A DNA stretch of 64,000 bases, taken from positions 7,908,501-7,972,500 of the forward strand of contig CANTUQ010000073.1 of assembly GCA_947683425.1 (NCBI GenBank), written 5' to 3'. The notes beneath the pieces are model-generated. The model had not been told where the DNA came from. It was given only the letters and a program-made list of their open reading frames with translations, and did not search any database. The stretch is from Excoecaria cochinchinensis (lineage: Eukaryota; Streptophyta; Magnoliopsida; Malpighiales; Euphorbiaceae). A program made the position numbers and the translations under genes. Positions within the stretch are counted from its first letter, which is position 1. Every line of letters begins with the position of its first letter. Shown piece after piece: positions 9,113 to 20,912 of the stretch.

Positions 9113-12100
9113 GTGCCATCATCTGGTAGGGCTTATGCTATGAAGGCCCGAGAGGAACAGAATGCTCCCGAAGTGATTGCCGGTAAGTTCTCTTTGCTTG
9201 ATTCTGAAGTTTATGTTTTGATTGACCCGGGCTCTACCCATTCTTATGTGTGTTCTGGTAAGTTGTGGGATAGTTTGGGTAGTGAGGAAAAGATGGAATA
9301 TGAGATTTGTGTATCCAGTCCATTGGGTCAGAGTATTATGGTTAATCGGGTGTGTCGGAAGTGTCCTTTAAAGATTCAGGGTACCGAGTTTGTAGTAGAT
9401 CTGATTTGTTTGCCATTCCATGAGTTTGATATTATTCTGGGAATGGATTGGTTAGAAAAGCATCGTGCAGTGGTAGATTGTCATAGGAAAGTAATGGTTT
9501 TGAAAGATAAAGATCAAATGCCGGTTGTGGTGAAGGGAATTGGAAGCAGTTCTTTGCATAATGTGGTATCAGCTATGAAAGTTAGAAGATTTATCAGGAA
9601 GGGATGTGAAGCATTTTTTGCTGTGGTTTTAGACTCTCGGAGAAGTCAAGTTAAGATTCAAGATATTCCGATTGTAAGAGATTTTGTAGATGTTTTTCCG
9701 GAAGAGTTACCGGGGTTACCTCCCGAGAGAGAAGTTAAATTGTCAGTAGAAATTGTTCCAGGTACAGCTCCGATTTCTAAGGCTCCTTACAGAATGGCCC
9801 CAGTGGAATTGAAGGAATTAAAGAATCAGTTGCAAGAGTTGTTGGATAAAGGATTCATTCGGCCTAGTGTGTCACCGTGGGGCGCTCCGGTGCTGTTTGT
9901 TAAGAAGAAAGATGGAACCCTTCGGATGTGCATTGACTATCGACAGCTTAATAAAGTGACTATTAAGAATAAGTACCCATTGCCAAGGATTGAAGATCTT
10001 TTTGATCAGTTGAGAGGAGCTGGGGTATTCTCTAAGATAGATCTGAGGTCAGGTTATTACCAGTTAGGGGTTAAGGAAGCAGATGTGGCTAAGACGGCTT
10101 TTCGGACACGTTATGGTCATTATGAATTTTTAGTGATGCCTTTTGGTTTGACCAACGCGCCTGCAGCCTTTATGGATCTGATGAACCGAGTTTTCCGACC
10201 GTATTTGGACAAGTTTGTTGTGGTATTTATTGATGACATTTTGGTGTACTCTAGAGACCGTAAAGAGCATAAGGAACATCTTAAGTTAGTATTGCAAACG
10301 TTAAGGGATCATCAGCTGTATGCGAAACTCAGTAAGTGTGAGTTTTGGTTGAAAGAAGTGGCCTTTCTTGGGCATGTGGTGTCAGCGGAAGGTGTACGGG
10401 TTGATCCTAGCAAAATTGAAGCGATTGTTAATTGGATGCCTCCGAAGAATGTGCCTGAAGTGAGAAGTTTTCTGGGGTTAGCAGGGTATTACCGACGGTT
10501 TGTTCAGGGGTTTTCAGTGATAGCATCTCCTTTAACCAAGTTACTTAGGAAGGATGTCAAGTTTGTATGGACTGAAAAGTGCCAAGCCAGTTTTGATCGT
10601 TTAAAGGAATGGTTGGTTAAAGCTCCTGTGCTCACACAGCCAGTTTCGGGTAAGGAATACACTATGTATAGTGATGCTTCGGGAATTGGGTTAGGTTGTG
10701 TTTTGATGCAAGGGAATAAAGTAGTAGCTTATGCATCGAGACAGTTGAAGCCTCATGAGCGGAATTACCCGACTCATGATCTGGAGTTGGCAGCGGTAGT
10801 GTTTGCGCTTAAGGTTTGGCGACACTACTTGTATGGTGAGACGTGCAGAATTTTCACCGATCACAAGAGTCTCAAGTATTTGTTAACTCAGAAGGAGTTA
10901 AATTTGAGACAGCGGAGATGGTTAGAACTCTTTAAGGATTATGATTGTATCATTGACTATCATCCGGGTAAAGCTAATGTGGTGGCGGATGCTCTTAGTA
11001 GGAAGTCTTTGTCTGCGTTACTGACTAGTCGAGGCCGATGGAGATTTGATTCTGAAGGTGCTCTAATTGCTCAACTTAAAGTTAAGCCAAGTTTGAGATC
11101 AGAAATTGCAAAGGCTCAGTTGGATGATCATGTGCTTCAGCGTGTTTCTCAAGCAGTGAAAGAGGGCAAGCAGTCTGAGTACTTATTAGACAGTGAAGGA
11201 GTGTTGAGGCATGGTAATCGGTTATGTGTACCTAATGTGGGTGAATTAAGAAAGAAACTGTTGCAAGAAGCTCATTCCTCAATCTTCACTATGCATCCTG
11301 GTGGAGACAAGATGTATCAAGACTTAAAGCAATACTATTGGTGGCCAGGAATGAAAAGAGAGATAACAGAATTTGTTTCAAGGTGTCTTACTTGTCAGCA
11401 AGTGAAAACCGAGCATCAAGTGCCATCGGGATTGCTTCATCCCTTACCCATTCCTCAATGGAAATGGGATGACATCACGATGGATTTTGTATCTGGTCTT
11501 CCTATGACGCAGCGTAAGCATGATTCTGTATGGGTTATTGTGGATCGATTGTCGAAGTCTGCACATTTTCTACCAGTACGAGTGGATTATTCGATGGACA
11601 AGTTGGCGGAACTGTATGTGGATGAGATAGTCCGATTGCATGGGATTCCATTATCCATTGTATCAGATCGAGATCCTCGTTTTACATCTAAGTTTTGGAA
11701 AGAACTTCAGACAGCTTTGGGAACACGGTTAAATTTCAGTACTGCTTTCCATCCACAGACCGATGGTCAGTCAGAGAGGGTTATTCAGATTTTAGAAGAT
11801 ATGCTTCGAGGTTGTGCTTTAGAATTTTCAGGAAGCTGGGATCGGTATGTATCTCTGATGGAATTCGCGTATAATAACAGCTACCAAGTGAGTATTGGTA
11901 TGGCCCCTTATGAAGCACTGTATGGACGAAAATGTAGAACACCAGTGTGTTGGACTGAACTGTCAGAAAAGGCTATGATTGGTCCGGATATAGTGCGGGA
12001 TACCGAAGAGAAAGTAAGGGTGGTGCAACAGAACTTGAAGGCAGCTAAAGACCGACAGCGTTCTTATGCTAATCTGAAGCGTCGGGACATTCAGTATGAA

Positions 12101-12568
12101 GTGGGTGATAAAGTTTTCTTGAAAGTGTCACCATGGCGTAAGGTTCTCCGTTTTGGTAAGAAAGGCAAGCTAAGTCCCCGTTTTATTGGACCGTATGAAA
12201 TTCTAAGGAAAGTGGGTCCAGTAGCGTATCAGTTAGCTTTGCCTTTGGAGTTAGCTAGACTACATAATATTTTTCATGTGTCTATGCTTCGGAGATATCG
12301 GTCGGATCCTTCGCATGTGTTACCAGTGCAAGATGTTCGGATTCAGTCAGACTTTTCTTTTGATGAAGAACCGAAGAGGATTTTGGATAGAGAAATCAGA
12401 CAGCTTCGGAATAAGCAGATACCATTAGTCAAAGTTCTATGGCACCATCACGGTATTGAAGAAGCTACATGGGAACCAGAGGAAGCTATGAGATTACAAT
12501 ACCCTCAGTTATTCGGAACAGGTATGAATTTCGAGGACGAAATTCTGTTAAGTGGGGGAGTATTGTAA
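9113..12568 (+). CDS. pol: Chromovirus Pol polyprotein (PR-RT-RH-INT-chromodomain)
   Basis: 1151 residues counted from a GTG at 9113; the frame is open from 8996 and continues the gag frame, so the natural product is probably part of a Gag-Pol fusion. Domains: protease with LIDPGST (about 36-42); reverse transcriptase from about 223 with GAPVLFVKKKDGTLR and catalytic FIDD (near 372-375); RNase H starting YSDASG (near 518); integrase zinc domain H..H..CLTCQQ (720-765) and catalytic Asp (near 790, MDFVSG), Asp (near 849, SDRDPRF) and Glu (near 888, DGQSERV); GPY/F motif FIGPYEIL; chromodomain about 1083-1130 (ILDREIRQLRNKQIP to ATWEPEEA). All catalytic residues appear present. The stop codon (12566-12568) overlaps the first bases of the 3' LTR. 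It carries out cDNA synthesis and integration; the chromodomain likely steers insertion to heterochromatin. Confidence 0.95.
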   Translation: MPSSGRAYAMKAREEQNAPEVIAGKFSLLDSEVYVLIDPGSTHSYVCSGKLWDSLGSEEKMEYEICVSSPLGQSIMVNRVCRKCPLKIQGTEFVVDLICLPFHEFDIILGMDWLEKHRAVVDCHRKVMVLKDKDQMPVVVKGIGSSSLHNVVSAMKVRRFIRKGCEAFFAVVLDSRRSQVKIQDIPIVRDFVDVFPEELPGLPPEREVKLSVEIVPGTAPISKAPYRMAPVELKELKNQLQELLDKGFIRPSVSPWGAPVLFVKKKDGTLRMCIDYRQLNKVTIKNKYPLPRIEDLFDQLRGAGVFSKIDLRSGYYQLGVKEADVAKTAFRTRYGHYEFLVMPFGLTNAPAAFMDLMNRVFRPYLDKFVVVFIDDILVYSRDRKEHKEHLKLVLQTLRDHQLYAKLSKCEFWLKEVAFLGHVVSAEGVRVDPSKIEAIVNWMPPKNVPEVRSFLGLAGYYRRFVQGFSVIASPLTKLLRKDVKFVWTEKCQASFDRLKEWLVKAPVLTQPVSGKEYTMYSDASGIGLGCVLMQGNKVVAYASRQLKPHERNYPTHDLELAAVVFALKVWRHYLYGETCRIFTDHKSLKYLLTQKELNLRQRRWLELFKDYDCIIDYHPGKANVVADALSRKSLSALLTSRGRWRFDSEGALIAQLKVKPSLRSEIAKAQLDDHVLQRVSQAVKEGKQSEYLLDSEGVLRHGNRLCVPNVGELRKKLLQEAHSSIFTMHPGGDKMYQDLKQYYWWPGMKREITEFVSRCLTCQQVKTEHQVPSGLLHPLPIPQWKWDDITMDFVSGLPMTQRKHDSVWVIVDRLSKSAHFLPVRVDYSMDKLAELYVDEIVRLHGIPLSIVSDRDPRFTSKFWKELQTALGTRLNFSTAFHPQTDGQSERVIQILEDMLRGCALEFSGSWDRYVSLMEFAYNNSYQVSIGMAPYEALYGRKCRTPVCWTELSEKAMIGPDIVRDTEEKVRVVQQNLKAAKDRQRSYANLKRRDIQYEVGDKVFLKVSPWRKVLRFGKKGKLSPRFIGPYEILRKVGPVAYQLALPLELARLHNIFHVSMLRRYRSDPSHVLPVQDVRIQSDFSFDEEPKRILDREIRQLRNKQIPLVKVLWHHHGIEEATWEPEEAMRLQYPQLFGTGMNFEDEILLSGGVL
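12549..12562 (+). other. Polypurine tract
   Basis: AAGTGGGGGAG directly precedes the 3' LTR and primes plus-strand synthesis. It overlaps the end of pol. Confidence 0.8.
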
Positions 12569-14905
12569 CACCCCAAAACCACCCCAGTAGTTTGAGCCTG
12601 TTCGTGTCGGAATGTGTGTATTAAATTGGTTTATTTATTGTATATGTGTGCATATTAGTTGGGAAGAGGAATTAGACTAGAGTATATGGGAGTGTATAGA
12701 AGTAAATGTATGAATAGGAGTTAGCTTAGTGTGTATAGGCAAGTATGGGAGTAGGATGTGTAGATGGCATGTGGCTTAAGGAGAGTGTGACATGTGGCAA
12801 AGAGGATAAGTGGGCATTTAATGAAGTTTGGTGAAGAGTGAGAAATCAGCTTTTCCTCTCAATTTTCCCGTTCTTCTTCCTCCTTCACGCCACCCTCTTC
12901 TATTTCTTTTTCTTCTTTCTTTGTTCTTCTCTTTTCTTGACCGATCTTGCTCCCTCTCCTTTCCCTTGAGTGATTAAAGTTGGTTGGCTTGTTGATCTTG
13001 AAGTTTCTAGGTGAGTTGGGGTTTTAGATTTTCTTCTTCTTCCTCTTCCCTAGGTTTTAGTTATATGTATTTTGTTTATGGGTTGTTTTAGAATTGATCT
13101 TGATTGCTATGGGTTTGTGGTTCAGAAGAGGCTCCTAGACCTGATAAAGGAAAAGGAATCGCAAGCGGAAGCGGAGCTCGCGATTAGGAGCTAAGGAGAG
13201 AAGGTTTGGGAATTTTGTCTTTGTACACATATTTGTAGTTTGAATTGAATATTTGTGTTATTGCTTGGATTAGAGTTATAAGTTGTGTATATATGATTGA
13301 ATTTGAATTAGACATAATATGAGATGCTAGAGAATGAGTATTGTTATAGGATTTGCGAGAAAGTATGTGAATAGATGTAATTGGTATTAAATGTGCTGTT
13401 TTGGGATTTCTTGCAATTAGACATATAATGGATTCGATTTAATTGTGATAATTGGTGATAAAGCTGGGTTTTTAAATATGTTATGAGTTGTGGATGCTTG
13501 TGTTGCTGAATTTTGAGGTTTGGAATCAATTTTGGAAGTTTGGATGTGAATTGTGTGAGAATTCTGCAGAATTTGGGCGTAAGAGCTGGAAAACCCGTGT
13601 TTGTCGCGACCGCGACACTGTCGCAAGCGCGACAGAGCGCGGAGGTTTCGGCCCTCGCGCCGGCGCGAGAAGTGTCGCGCCAAAGAACTCGAGGGAGCTC
13701 TCTGTCGCGAGCGCGACCATTGTCGCGAGCGCGACAGTGTGCTCGAGCTCCGAGCTTGTGCGAGGTTCTCTTCTGTCGCGAGCGCGACAAGTCTCGCGAG
13801 CGCGACAGAAGAGCAATACCTACGTCTTCTCGCGACCACGAGATCCCTCGCGATCGCGAGACGAGGCGGGGGAGTGCAGCTTGGCTTCTGTCGCGAGCGC
13901 GACAGACGTGACTTCCAAATTTGATTTCTTCTCCGTTTTGCTTAAAGACTTGGTTTCTTTTGCATGTGCTCTGTGATGTAAAGCCTTGAATATCTATTTA
14001 AATGAATAATATGTATGTTAATTTGACAAGATTTGGTATAACCTGCTAATGTCGAATAAGTGGATAGTTAGGCATGCCTAATAGAGTTATGTGCCGCTGC
14101 AGCTATATGTACGACTTGGACCCTGATCAGGTCCCACGAATGGATCCTCGCGATCCCTCTGTTTGAATCTTTCCTAAGATTCCATGTAAAAACGATTTGA
14201 AAACAAAGTAAAAAGAATGATTTGATACCTTCGGGTATCTATATGTCCACAAGATAATATCGATACTCTCAAGTATCTATATGTGTACTCGTTATCCACT
14301 CATTGTGATTAAGCAGGTGTCATTGTATTTTGTACAAGAATCTTTGGATGAGAATGCTAATATCTGAATTAACTATGTATGATTATATGCTCATAATTGT
14401 ATTGTTTTCATACGTTTTCTGTTACCGTCACTGTGAGTGACGGACATGCATTGTGTGTTTCCCCACTAAGCGATTTCGCTTAGCACGGGTGTTTATCCAT
14501 GCAGGTGTGGAAGGTTTTCGATTGCCTCGGGTTGGGCGTGTCGCATCGGGAAGGCCAACGCAATTAGAGTCCTGAAGTTTTATAGTATAGGCTTTCCTTC
14601 ATTTTGTAATAGATGTAATGTTTTGTTAGCCCTTTTGAACCGTATATATTGGGCTTTTGTAAATTGTCTCTTTTTGTAATCTGAAGTAATATGTAAGGAC
14701 CATCTTTTGGTATAATAATAAAGTGTACATTTTGTTCAAAATCACTCTTCTCTGTATTGAAGTTTTTAATTATTTCCGATATGTCGCTCTATATATGTAA
14801 TGTTTGCATGTTTGTACTAGTGGGGTGTGACACTCCTATCTATCCCGGAGAGGCCTCTCCTCCAATCTGTATGGAAGTCTCCTTGGTATAGGTTGGGGTG
14901 TGACA
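12564..14905 (+). repeat. 3' LTR of the chromovirus
   Basis: Same length (2342 bp) and same ends as the 5' LTR. Scattered single-base differences are mostly transitions, with no indels that I noticed. The CpG-rich TCGCGAGCGCGA island lies at 13599-13909 and the hairpin cluster at 14425-14502. One difference falls in the last hairpin: 5' LTR ATCCGTG, here ATCCATG. Confidence 0.93.
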
Positions 14906-14910
14906 ACCTT

Positions 14911-15734
14911 TGTTGGGTGAATTGCCGCAACGAATTTAGCAATGAACATGCCACTGAATTGTTCAAAGCTATAAATAGAATGCTCAAGCAGATTGCGAAA
15001 CCAGATCTGTGCGAATTCTGTAAGGGTTTGAGGGCAACTTTTCCATAAAGCTGCATCTTCGATTGTGTGCACCAGCATGGTATGATGAAATTCATCCAAA
15101 TGAGCTCGGGGGTCGGTACTGCTATTGTACTTTGGCAAGTGCAGTAACCTTATTTAGGGGAAGGGAGCAGCTAAGATATCTCTAGATAAGGGTGATCGAA
15201 AGCTTCCCTAATACTACAAGGTGTTTCGATTTTGGTACTTTTGCATTCTTTCTTCAAACAGATTTTTAAACTGTTCGGTTATCAGGGTTATAGTTGCTCC
15301 AGGGGCCAGTACAGTAGGCAAGGCTGGTGTTGGAATTGGGGCATTTGTTCCATGGGCCAGTGGTGGTGGCAAGATTAGTGCGGGGTTTGGAGCATTTGGG
15401 GGTGTCTGGATTACTGGAGGAGCCAGAGGTGCAGGTTGGGGGATTGCATGTGATGCCTGAGCAGCCATAGCTGATAGGGCCATCAGGAAAGTTTGGGTTA
15501 TTTGAGGAGTCAGGCCGGGAATCGTCGAGATAGTGATGGTTTGGGGTGTTACTGGTGTATAAGTTTGTGTTTGCGGGAAGAGTTATCGTGCTGAAAGTGG
15601 GGAGATTTGCTCTTATTGAGTGAGCATTTGGTGATGGAATACCTAGCTGGAAGGATGGGATGGAGGTTGGGCGAGGCTTTGGGCCGATTTGCTGGTGGGG
15701 CAGCAGAGATAGGTAAGTTGGGAAAGAGATCCAT
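14911..15734 (-). pseudogene. Ty3-gypsy (Tat-type) gag, N-terminal part
   Basis: Reading the minus strand, 15734 down to 14911 gives a broken gag start. First comes a low-complexity segment (15734-15549), then a Pro/Ala-rich segment (15483-15214). The conserved gag core follows (15138-14836; its last bases fall in the chromovirus LTR), beginning YNSSTDPRAHLDEFHHTM with later AQIWFRNL and FAKF-like blocks. Stops and frame changes separate the pieces. It continues at 5529 beyond the chromovirus. The LTR of the same element lies immediately upstream at 15776-16437. Confidence 0.75.
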
Positions 15735-15751
15735 AATCTTTAGAAAATCTC

Positions 15752-15775
15752 AAGGTCCACGCTCACCGCACCAAA
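15752..15775 (-). other. Probable primer binding site of the minus-strand Tat-type element
   Basis: On the minus strand, TTTGGTGCGGTGAGCGTGG follows the LTR end ...GTCATCA. It resembles the TTGGCGCCGTCTGTGGG site of Tat-group elements with several mismatches. Confidence 0.5.
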
Positions 15776-16437
15776 TGATGACAATTAGATTTTTCGGGTC
15801 GTCTTCTTGAATAGGTCACTTGAAAACACAAGAAATCCGACAGGGTTTTCGATAAGGGAGACTCCGACAATTAAGTCAGCCAATTGACTCAAGTGTATTT
15901 AGATTTATCAGAAAAGTCTAGAGAGCTGAAACATACCTGGTTCTTTCCTTTATATAGAGCTCTTTGCATAAACAGAATTGGAAATAGAATTATAAATAGG
16001 AGAGAATTATTCTGAATCCTTAATTGGCGCTTGATTCCTGATTTGCATGCATTTATTAAGTGATTCCTGAAAACTTCCATTATTATGAGCTTTGAATCTG
16101 CTGAATATCCTGAAAATCTCCGTAAATAATAACTTTTCAAATGCTAATTCCGACCTGTTAGTATAAACCATGCTATTGATGTGGAAAATATCTAGAGCAG
16201 CTCAGTTACTGAACTCCTGAATAGGGTGTCCGGTTATCATGTAGCCTAAAGTATTCGGCATCAATTATCTAATTATCTTTACTTTATTTTTCTAGTTGTT
16301 TTACTCCAATTAACTAGTTAATTGACTTATCTATTGAAGTGATAATTCTAGTTAGAATGAGACCACTTCTTTAAGTATTTGCTGTTGTCTCAAGACACTG
16401 TATTAGTGGAGCCGATTGGTCGTCCTATTAGTCTACA
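15776..16437 (-). repeat. 5' LTR of the minus-strand Tat-type element
   Basis: On the minus strand it starts TGTAGACTAATAGG (at 16437) and ends GTCATCA (at 15776), 662 bp, directly upstream of a primer-site-like sequence and the gag remnants. It contains a good TATA box. The other LTR would lie left of the window. Boundaries are inferred from the TG...CA ends and from the context. Confidence 0.65.
15948..15957 (-). promoter_or_regulatory. TATA box of the Tat-type LTR
   Basis: CTATATAAAGG on the minus strand, within the LTR and about 170 bp before its 3' end, is a canonical plant TATA box. Confidence 0.55.
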
Positions 16438-19376
16438 TAGACCCAAACTCCCTTTTACTATCTAGACATTTATCAATTATCTTATAGAAAAAATAAATCT
16501 TTTTTAACTTAAGAAAAAATAAAATATAATTCACCGCCTTTTCATGTTATAGTAATGTTATGTTCTTGATTTAAAAAATAAAATGTTATATTCTTTTTTA
16601 ATAAAAATAATAATAGTGCTATCACACTAAAAAGAAGGATATAATGATAGCAAAGAGAGATTAAAAAAGAAAAAATAAATTGAATAAAAAACTATAAATT
16701 ACCCTCGAATTATGATCCAATTGACAATTGGCCCCTCAAATTAGAAAAACGCGACAATTGGCATCCCCTACTTTTTGTTGTTTTCAATTAATGATCTCCG
16801 TAAAAAAATAAAATAAAATAAAACTAACGGTTTTGCCAATTATTTTTTAATTTTCATCATATTTTATTGAGTATTACACTATCATTTTAGAATGCATTAG
16901 TTGAAAATTACTTCCAAAAGAATGAGAATTTTTCAGTAAAATGATTTCTTATAAATTACAATTTTTATTGTATTTTTGACATTGTAAAATTCTATTGTAA
17001 TTATGAGTTTGCAAATAATTATTTTAAATACATTTTATTTAAATTTAAAACTTGATCCGGACCAAAATAATCTAAAATTAATATGTGATAAAAAAAAGTT
17101 ATTTAAGAAATCAATAAATTCTAATAGAAATTCTAAAACTCAAAATAAATTAAAAATCTAAGAAGTTAATAAGCAAATCCTAATAGGTGAGGAAAAAAAA
17201 GGATTATTATTTTTTTAAAAAAGTAAACTTAATAATTTTAAAAAAATAAAAAAGAATTGGTGAAACCGTTAGTTCTAATTGAGTTCTACAATTAAGAACA
17301 AAAAAGAAGTTGATGATTACCGTCACGTTTTTGTTTTAAAAAAAAAAAAACAGTGGGGGCTAACTGTTAATAGGGTTATAGTTTGAGAGTAATTTGTAGT
17401 TTTTGACAAAAAAAAAAAAAAAGTGAATGTATTTAATCGTAACCTTGTGGAATAATACTTAATTTTTTTTTTTTAAAACTATCACCATTCAATAAATTAC
17501 TTTTTAAATTAATTGAATATCACATTAACCTTATAAGTTTATTAAAAATGTCATTGTACTTCCTTTATAGGGACACATGACATTTCATGAAATGTGTGTG
17601 AATAGTGTCAAGAGGTAATTTAACTTTTTTTAATAAATTTAGTGATATTGATATTTTTAATAATATAAAAATATTACTTATATTTTAAATAAATTTAAAA
17701 AAGTATTTGACATTTGATTAATTTAAAAAATAATCTATTAAAATATGATATTTTAAGAAAAAAATTATGTAATAACTACAGCATTAAAAAAAAATAAAAA
17801 AAAACCAAGATTGATGGTAACTAAAAAATAGTTTGTAAGAACAAGTCCCATGACCACTTATTACGTTACGGCTCCGCTTGTAATAAATAAATTGCATAAA
17901 ATTTTATAAAATTCATTTGAAATTTCTATTTATTATGCTTGGTATACAAAAAATATAAGAATTCAATTCCATGAAATTCATCATATCTTCACCAAATTTC
18001 ACCAAAATGGGTCAAATTTACAAATTAATTTCATATTTTTAAGGGTTAAATTTTAAAAAATTATAATACCATCTTGATAATTTGTTAAAAATAAATTATT
18101 TTTATACAGTTAACGTAATATGTTCTTTTTTCTCTCACATGACTGTTTTTTTTTTCTCTCCTACCACTATTCTGCACTGAATGTTAATATATATATGACT
18201 TTTTTTTAAAAAAAATTATGTTATCATTGATTCAGTATTTGTCGAAAATTTTAAAATGATGATTTGAAAAAAGAATCAAAATTGGTATTAACAATATTTT
18301 AAAAAATAAAAATAAAAATAAATTTTTTTATTCATTTATTTCAAATATAAAAATAGAAAATTTTTTTTAATTCTATATTTTAGTAATTTTATTCTAATAA
18401 TAGTAATTCATTTACAATTATATGTAATTTATTTGTAAATAAATTTTATAATTTAAATTTATTTATTCCAATCGGAACGTACATATAAATATAATGTTAT
18501 TAAAACATAAGCAAGGATTGATTAAAACGGATCTATTGTTCCCAAAAGAGACTACAACACAACCAAGGACACTTCATCTTATTTATAAACTCTGGTTTAG
18601 TTTAAAAATAAAACTTTTTTATTATCTCTTTGTTTTTTTTTTCTTTTTATTTTTCATCTAATTTAACTTTATAGACATTAGAGGGTCCAAGGGAAACACA
18701 ATAGACAATTGTATGACAAACAATTAGCCTATAGCCGACAATTTTCCTGCTCTTTGCGACCCTTGAGCTAACTTTTCAACACAGGCATCTTCTTGATTAT
18801 TTTATAATTACCCTTTCTAAGTAATAATTTATTATCAGCGTCACTGACAATGAATGGCTAGGATTTGTCAGCGAGCTATATTTAAAAATGGTTTGTGTGA
18901 GTTGCGGTGATATTTAAATTTAATTTATATAATATATTTTATTAGATAATGTGTAATTTAAATTTATTTATTTTTTCACATAATCTGAATTAAAGTCTAA
19001 TTATAATTGGTTCTATTTCAAAAAAAAAAATTATAATTGGTTCAATCCATTTTTTAACAAAGTTATAGACTTGTTTACATGTTGTAGTTTATATTAAAGA
19101 TATGATTAAGCTATTGTATAATTTTTTATTTACATATAAAAGAAGTACTTGTACTAGGGATAATTCGATCTGCATGCATACTTATGAACAACAAATTTTG
19201 ACAGTTGGATATAAGAATATTAATTTTTTGTTTTTATCTAACGGTCCTAATTTATATGTATCGGTTCAAATATGTACTGAATCAATGCTCCACGTGGTGG
19301 CCCCTAGTCTAAGCATATTTTTTTTCCACTGATGGGTAAGGGAGTCAAAACTCATATACTTCCTAGAAAGTGCTAA
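16438..19376. other. AT-rich intergenic stretch
   Basis: Very AT-rich sequence with homopolymer A and T runs, apart from the decayed TIR element at about 16689-17402. I see no coding potential, RNA gene or further repeat boundary here. Confidence 0.6.
16689..17402. mobile_element. Degenerate TIR element (non-autonomous)
   Basis: AACTATAAATTACCCTCGAA at the left and the reverse complement of AGTTTGAGAGTAATTTGTAG at the right form imperfect inverted repeats of roughly 50 bp. Both inner sides read into related ATTGACAATTGGCCCC/TTAACAGTTAGCCCCC sequence. The interior is AT-rich without genes. No clear target duplication was found, so the superfamily is open. Confidence 0.4.
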
Positions 19377-19386
19377 CTAGAGACTC

Positions 19387-19822
19387 GGGTCAATTTCACT
19401 CATGGCCACTCAACTTATCACTTATCGCGCAAAAGTAACCGACTTTTTTTTTCTTACTTAAATGTCACTGAACTTTTAACATTATTGCACAAAAGTCATG
19501 TTGACCGGAATCCGGCGACGACCCTTGCCGGATTGATGACTTTTTTGCAAAAATGTTAAAAGTTCAGTAAAATTTAAGTTGAAAAAAAAAAGTTAATTAC
19601 TTTTGCGAGATAAATAATAAATCTAGTGACCGTGAGTGAAATTAATTTAAATGTAGCATTTGTTGAGCTTATCAATCCGGCAAGAGTCGTCGCCGGATTC
19701 CGGTCAACATGACTTTTGTGCAATAATGTTAAAAGTTCAGTGACATTTAAGTAAGAAAAAAAAAAGTCGGTTACTTTTGCGCGATAAGTGATAAGTTGAG
19801 TGACTATGGGTGAAATCAACCC
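19387..19822. mobile_element. Mutator-like MITE with 10-bp target duplication
   Basis: A 436-bp unit whose termini (GGGTCAATTTCACTCATGGC and the complement of the right end) form inverted repeats of about 130 bp that run inward to the GACCGGAATCCGGCGACGA segment. It is flanked by CTAGAGACTC on both sides (19377-19386 and 19823-19832). Long TIRs with a 9-11 bp duplication are diagnostic of Mutator-like elements. It has no gene; the frame 19819-19574 is a shadow of the inverted repeat. Confidence 0.85.
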
Positions 19823-20339
19823 CTAGAGACTCCTTAGTTATTTTTCATTTTTTATTTATCTCAAATTATATTTCAACGCTAAATAGATAATTAAGTTCTT
19901 TTTTTTTTAAAAAAAAAATAATATTCTCTCTTGCCTCTAAAAATACAGACTAAAACCAAATTATATGTTATGTGTTGCAATGCTTTTTTTGTTTCCATCC
20001 TTCTTCCTTTCCATTCTTTTTTTCCCTTCCTCGTGTAATTTCCTTATTTCATTAGATCTTATGAATCTAAATGTAGCTTTTTTTTCTTCTTCTTCTTATG
20101 TTTCACTTATAAATCTCTTTCGTACGGGGCATTTAGAGCATCTCCAATGCATGAGGCCCAAGTCCCACTAACGTGAGACTCATTTTAGTGTCACATCACA
20201 TAAAATGAGATTTGGAATAAAAGGGGACTTCCTCCTCTAATGGTGAGTCTCATTTTGAGTTTCACTTGTAGTTCCACGTAAATTTTTCAAATATTTTTTT
20301 TTTAAATTTACATGTGTTAATATATGGTTAATATTAATC

Positions 20340-20912
20340 GGGTTGTACTCCCGTTGAAGCCGCATGTCTCATCTATCTATAATAGCCGTCGAATATCATT
20401 TGAATTCGGCTTTTGCAAGTATTCACTCTCAAATACCAAAATCATATCTTCAACGAACTTTTCTAAGCATTCAATTGTGGTGGACTGTCCCATTAGCACA
20501 TAGTCAATTGATACTCCATATGCTAACATATGTATGGCAGTTGTGCAATTTTGCAGCGAAAAATGCCTTTTTTAGCTAATGCATCAACCCTCTACTGGAA
20601 ATATGGATCATAACTTGAGAGGGCTTTGACAAGGCAAAGGAAGGCATGCTTCCTCATTCGAAACCTTAGCTAGAATGTCTCAAAAGGGTAGGCCGAATTT
20701 GATGCAAAGTAGTCCCTCACTAGACATTCTTGTCCTGCTTTAGAATCTCTGTTTATCATCCTATAAGATTTGGAGGAATAGTTTTCCCCCTTACAACCAT
20801 AGAGTGAGTTCAAGTTGGAGTTCCTCAAAATCATTAAGGAAAAGTTCTTCAATCCAATCATCCATGGGGTCTAAAGACATGTTATTAGATTGATTAAGGT
20901 TGCCAGCCATAT
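20340..20912 (-). pseudogene. PIF/Harbinger transposase, truncated and frameshifted
   Basis: The minus strand starts MAGNLNQSN and later gives VRDYFASNSAYPFETF, then RFRMRKHAFLC, SSYDPYF, MLAYGVSIDYVLMGQSTTIE, and LQKPNSNDIRRLL. These match in order the conserved N-terminal half of plant Harbinger transposases. Stop codons and at least one frameshift break it. It ends before the first catalytic Asp region, so the DDE nuclease part is deleted and the copy is inactive. Confidence 0.7.

Larger units (their letters stand above)
5530..14905 (+). mobile_element. Complete LTR retrotransposon, Tekay/Del-type chromovirus
   Basis: A full-length 9376-bp Ty3-gypsy element, with LTRs at 5530-7871 and 12564-14905 (2342 bp each, TGTAACACCC...GGGTGTGACA), target duplication ACCTT (5525-5529 and 14906-14910), a tRNA-iMet primer site, gag, pol and polypurine tract. 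Pol order is protease-RT-RNase H-integrase-chromodomain, which defines chromoviruses. The paired cysteine clusters in gag and the long LTRs suggest the Tekay/Del clade. By eye the two LTRs differ at about 21 positions (near 0.9 percent), so the insertion is recent. It lies inside the gag of an older minus-strand retroelement. The only obvious coding lesion is a TAA between gag and pol. Confidence 0.95.
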
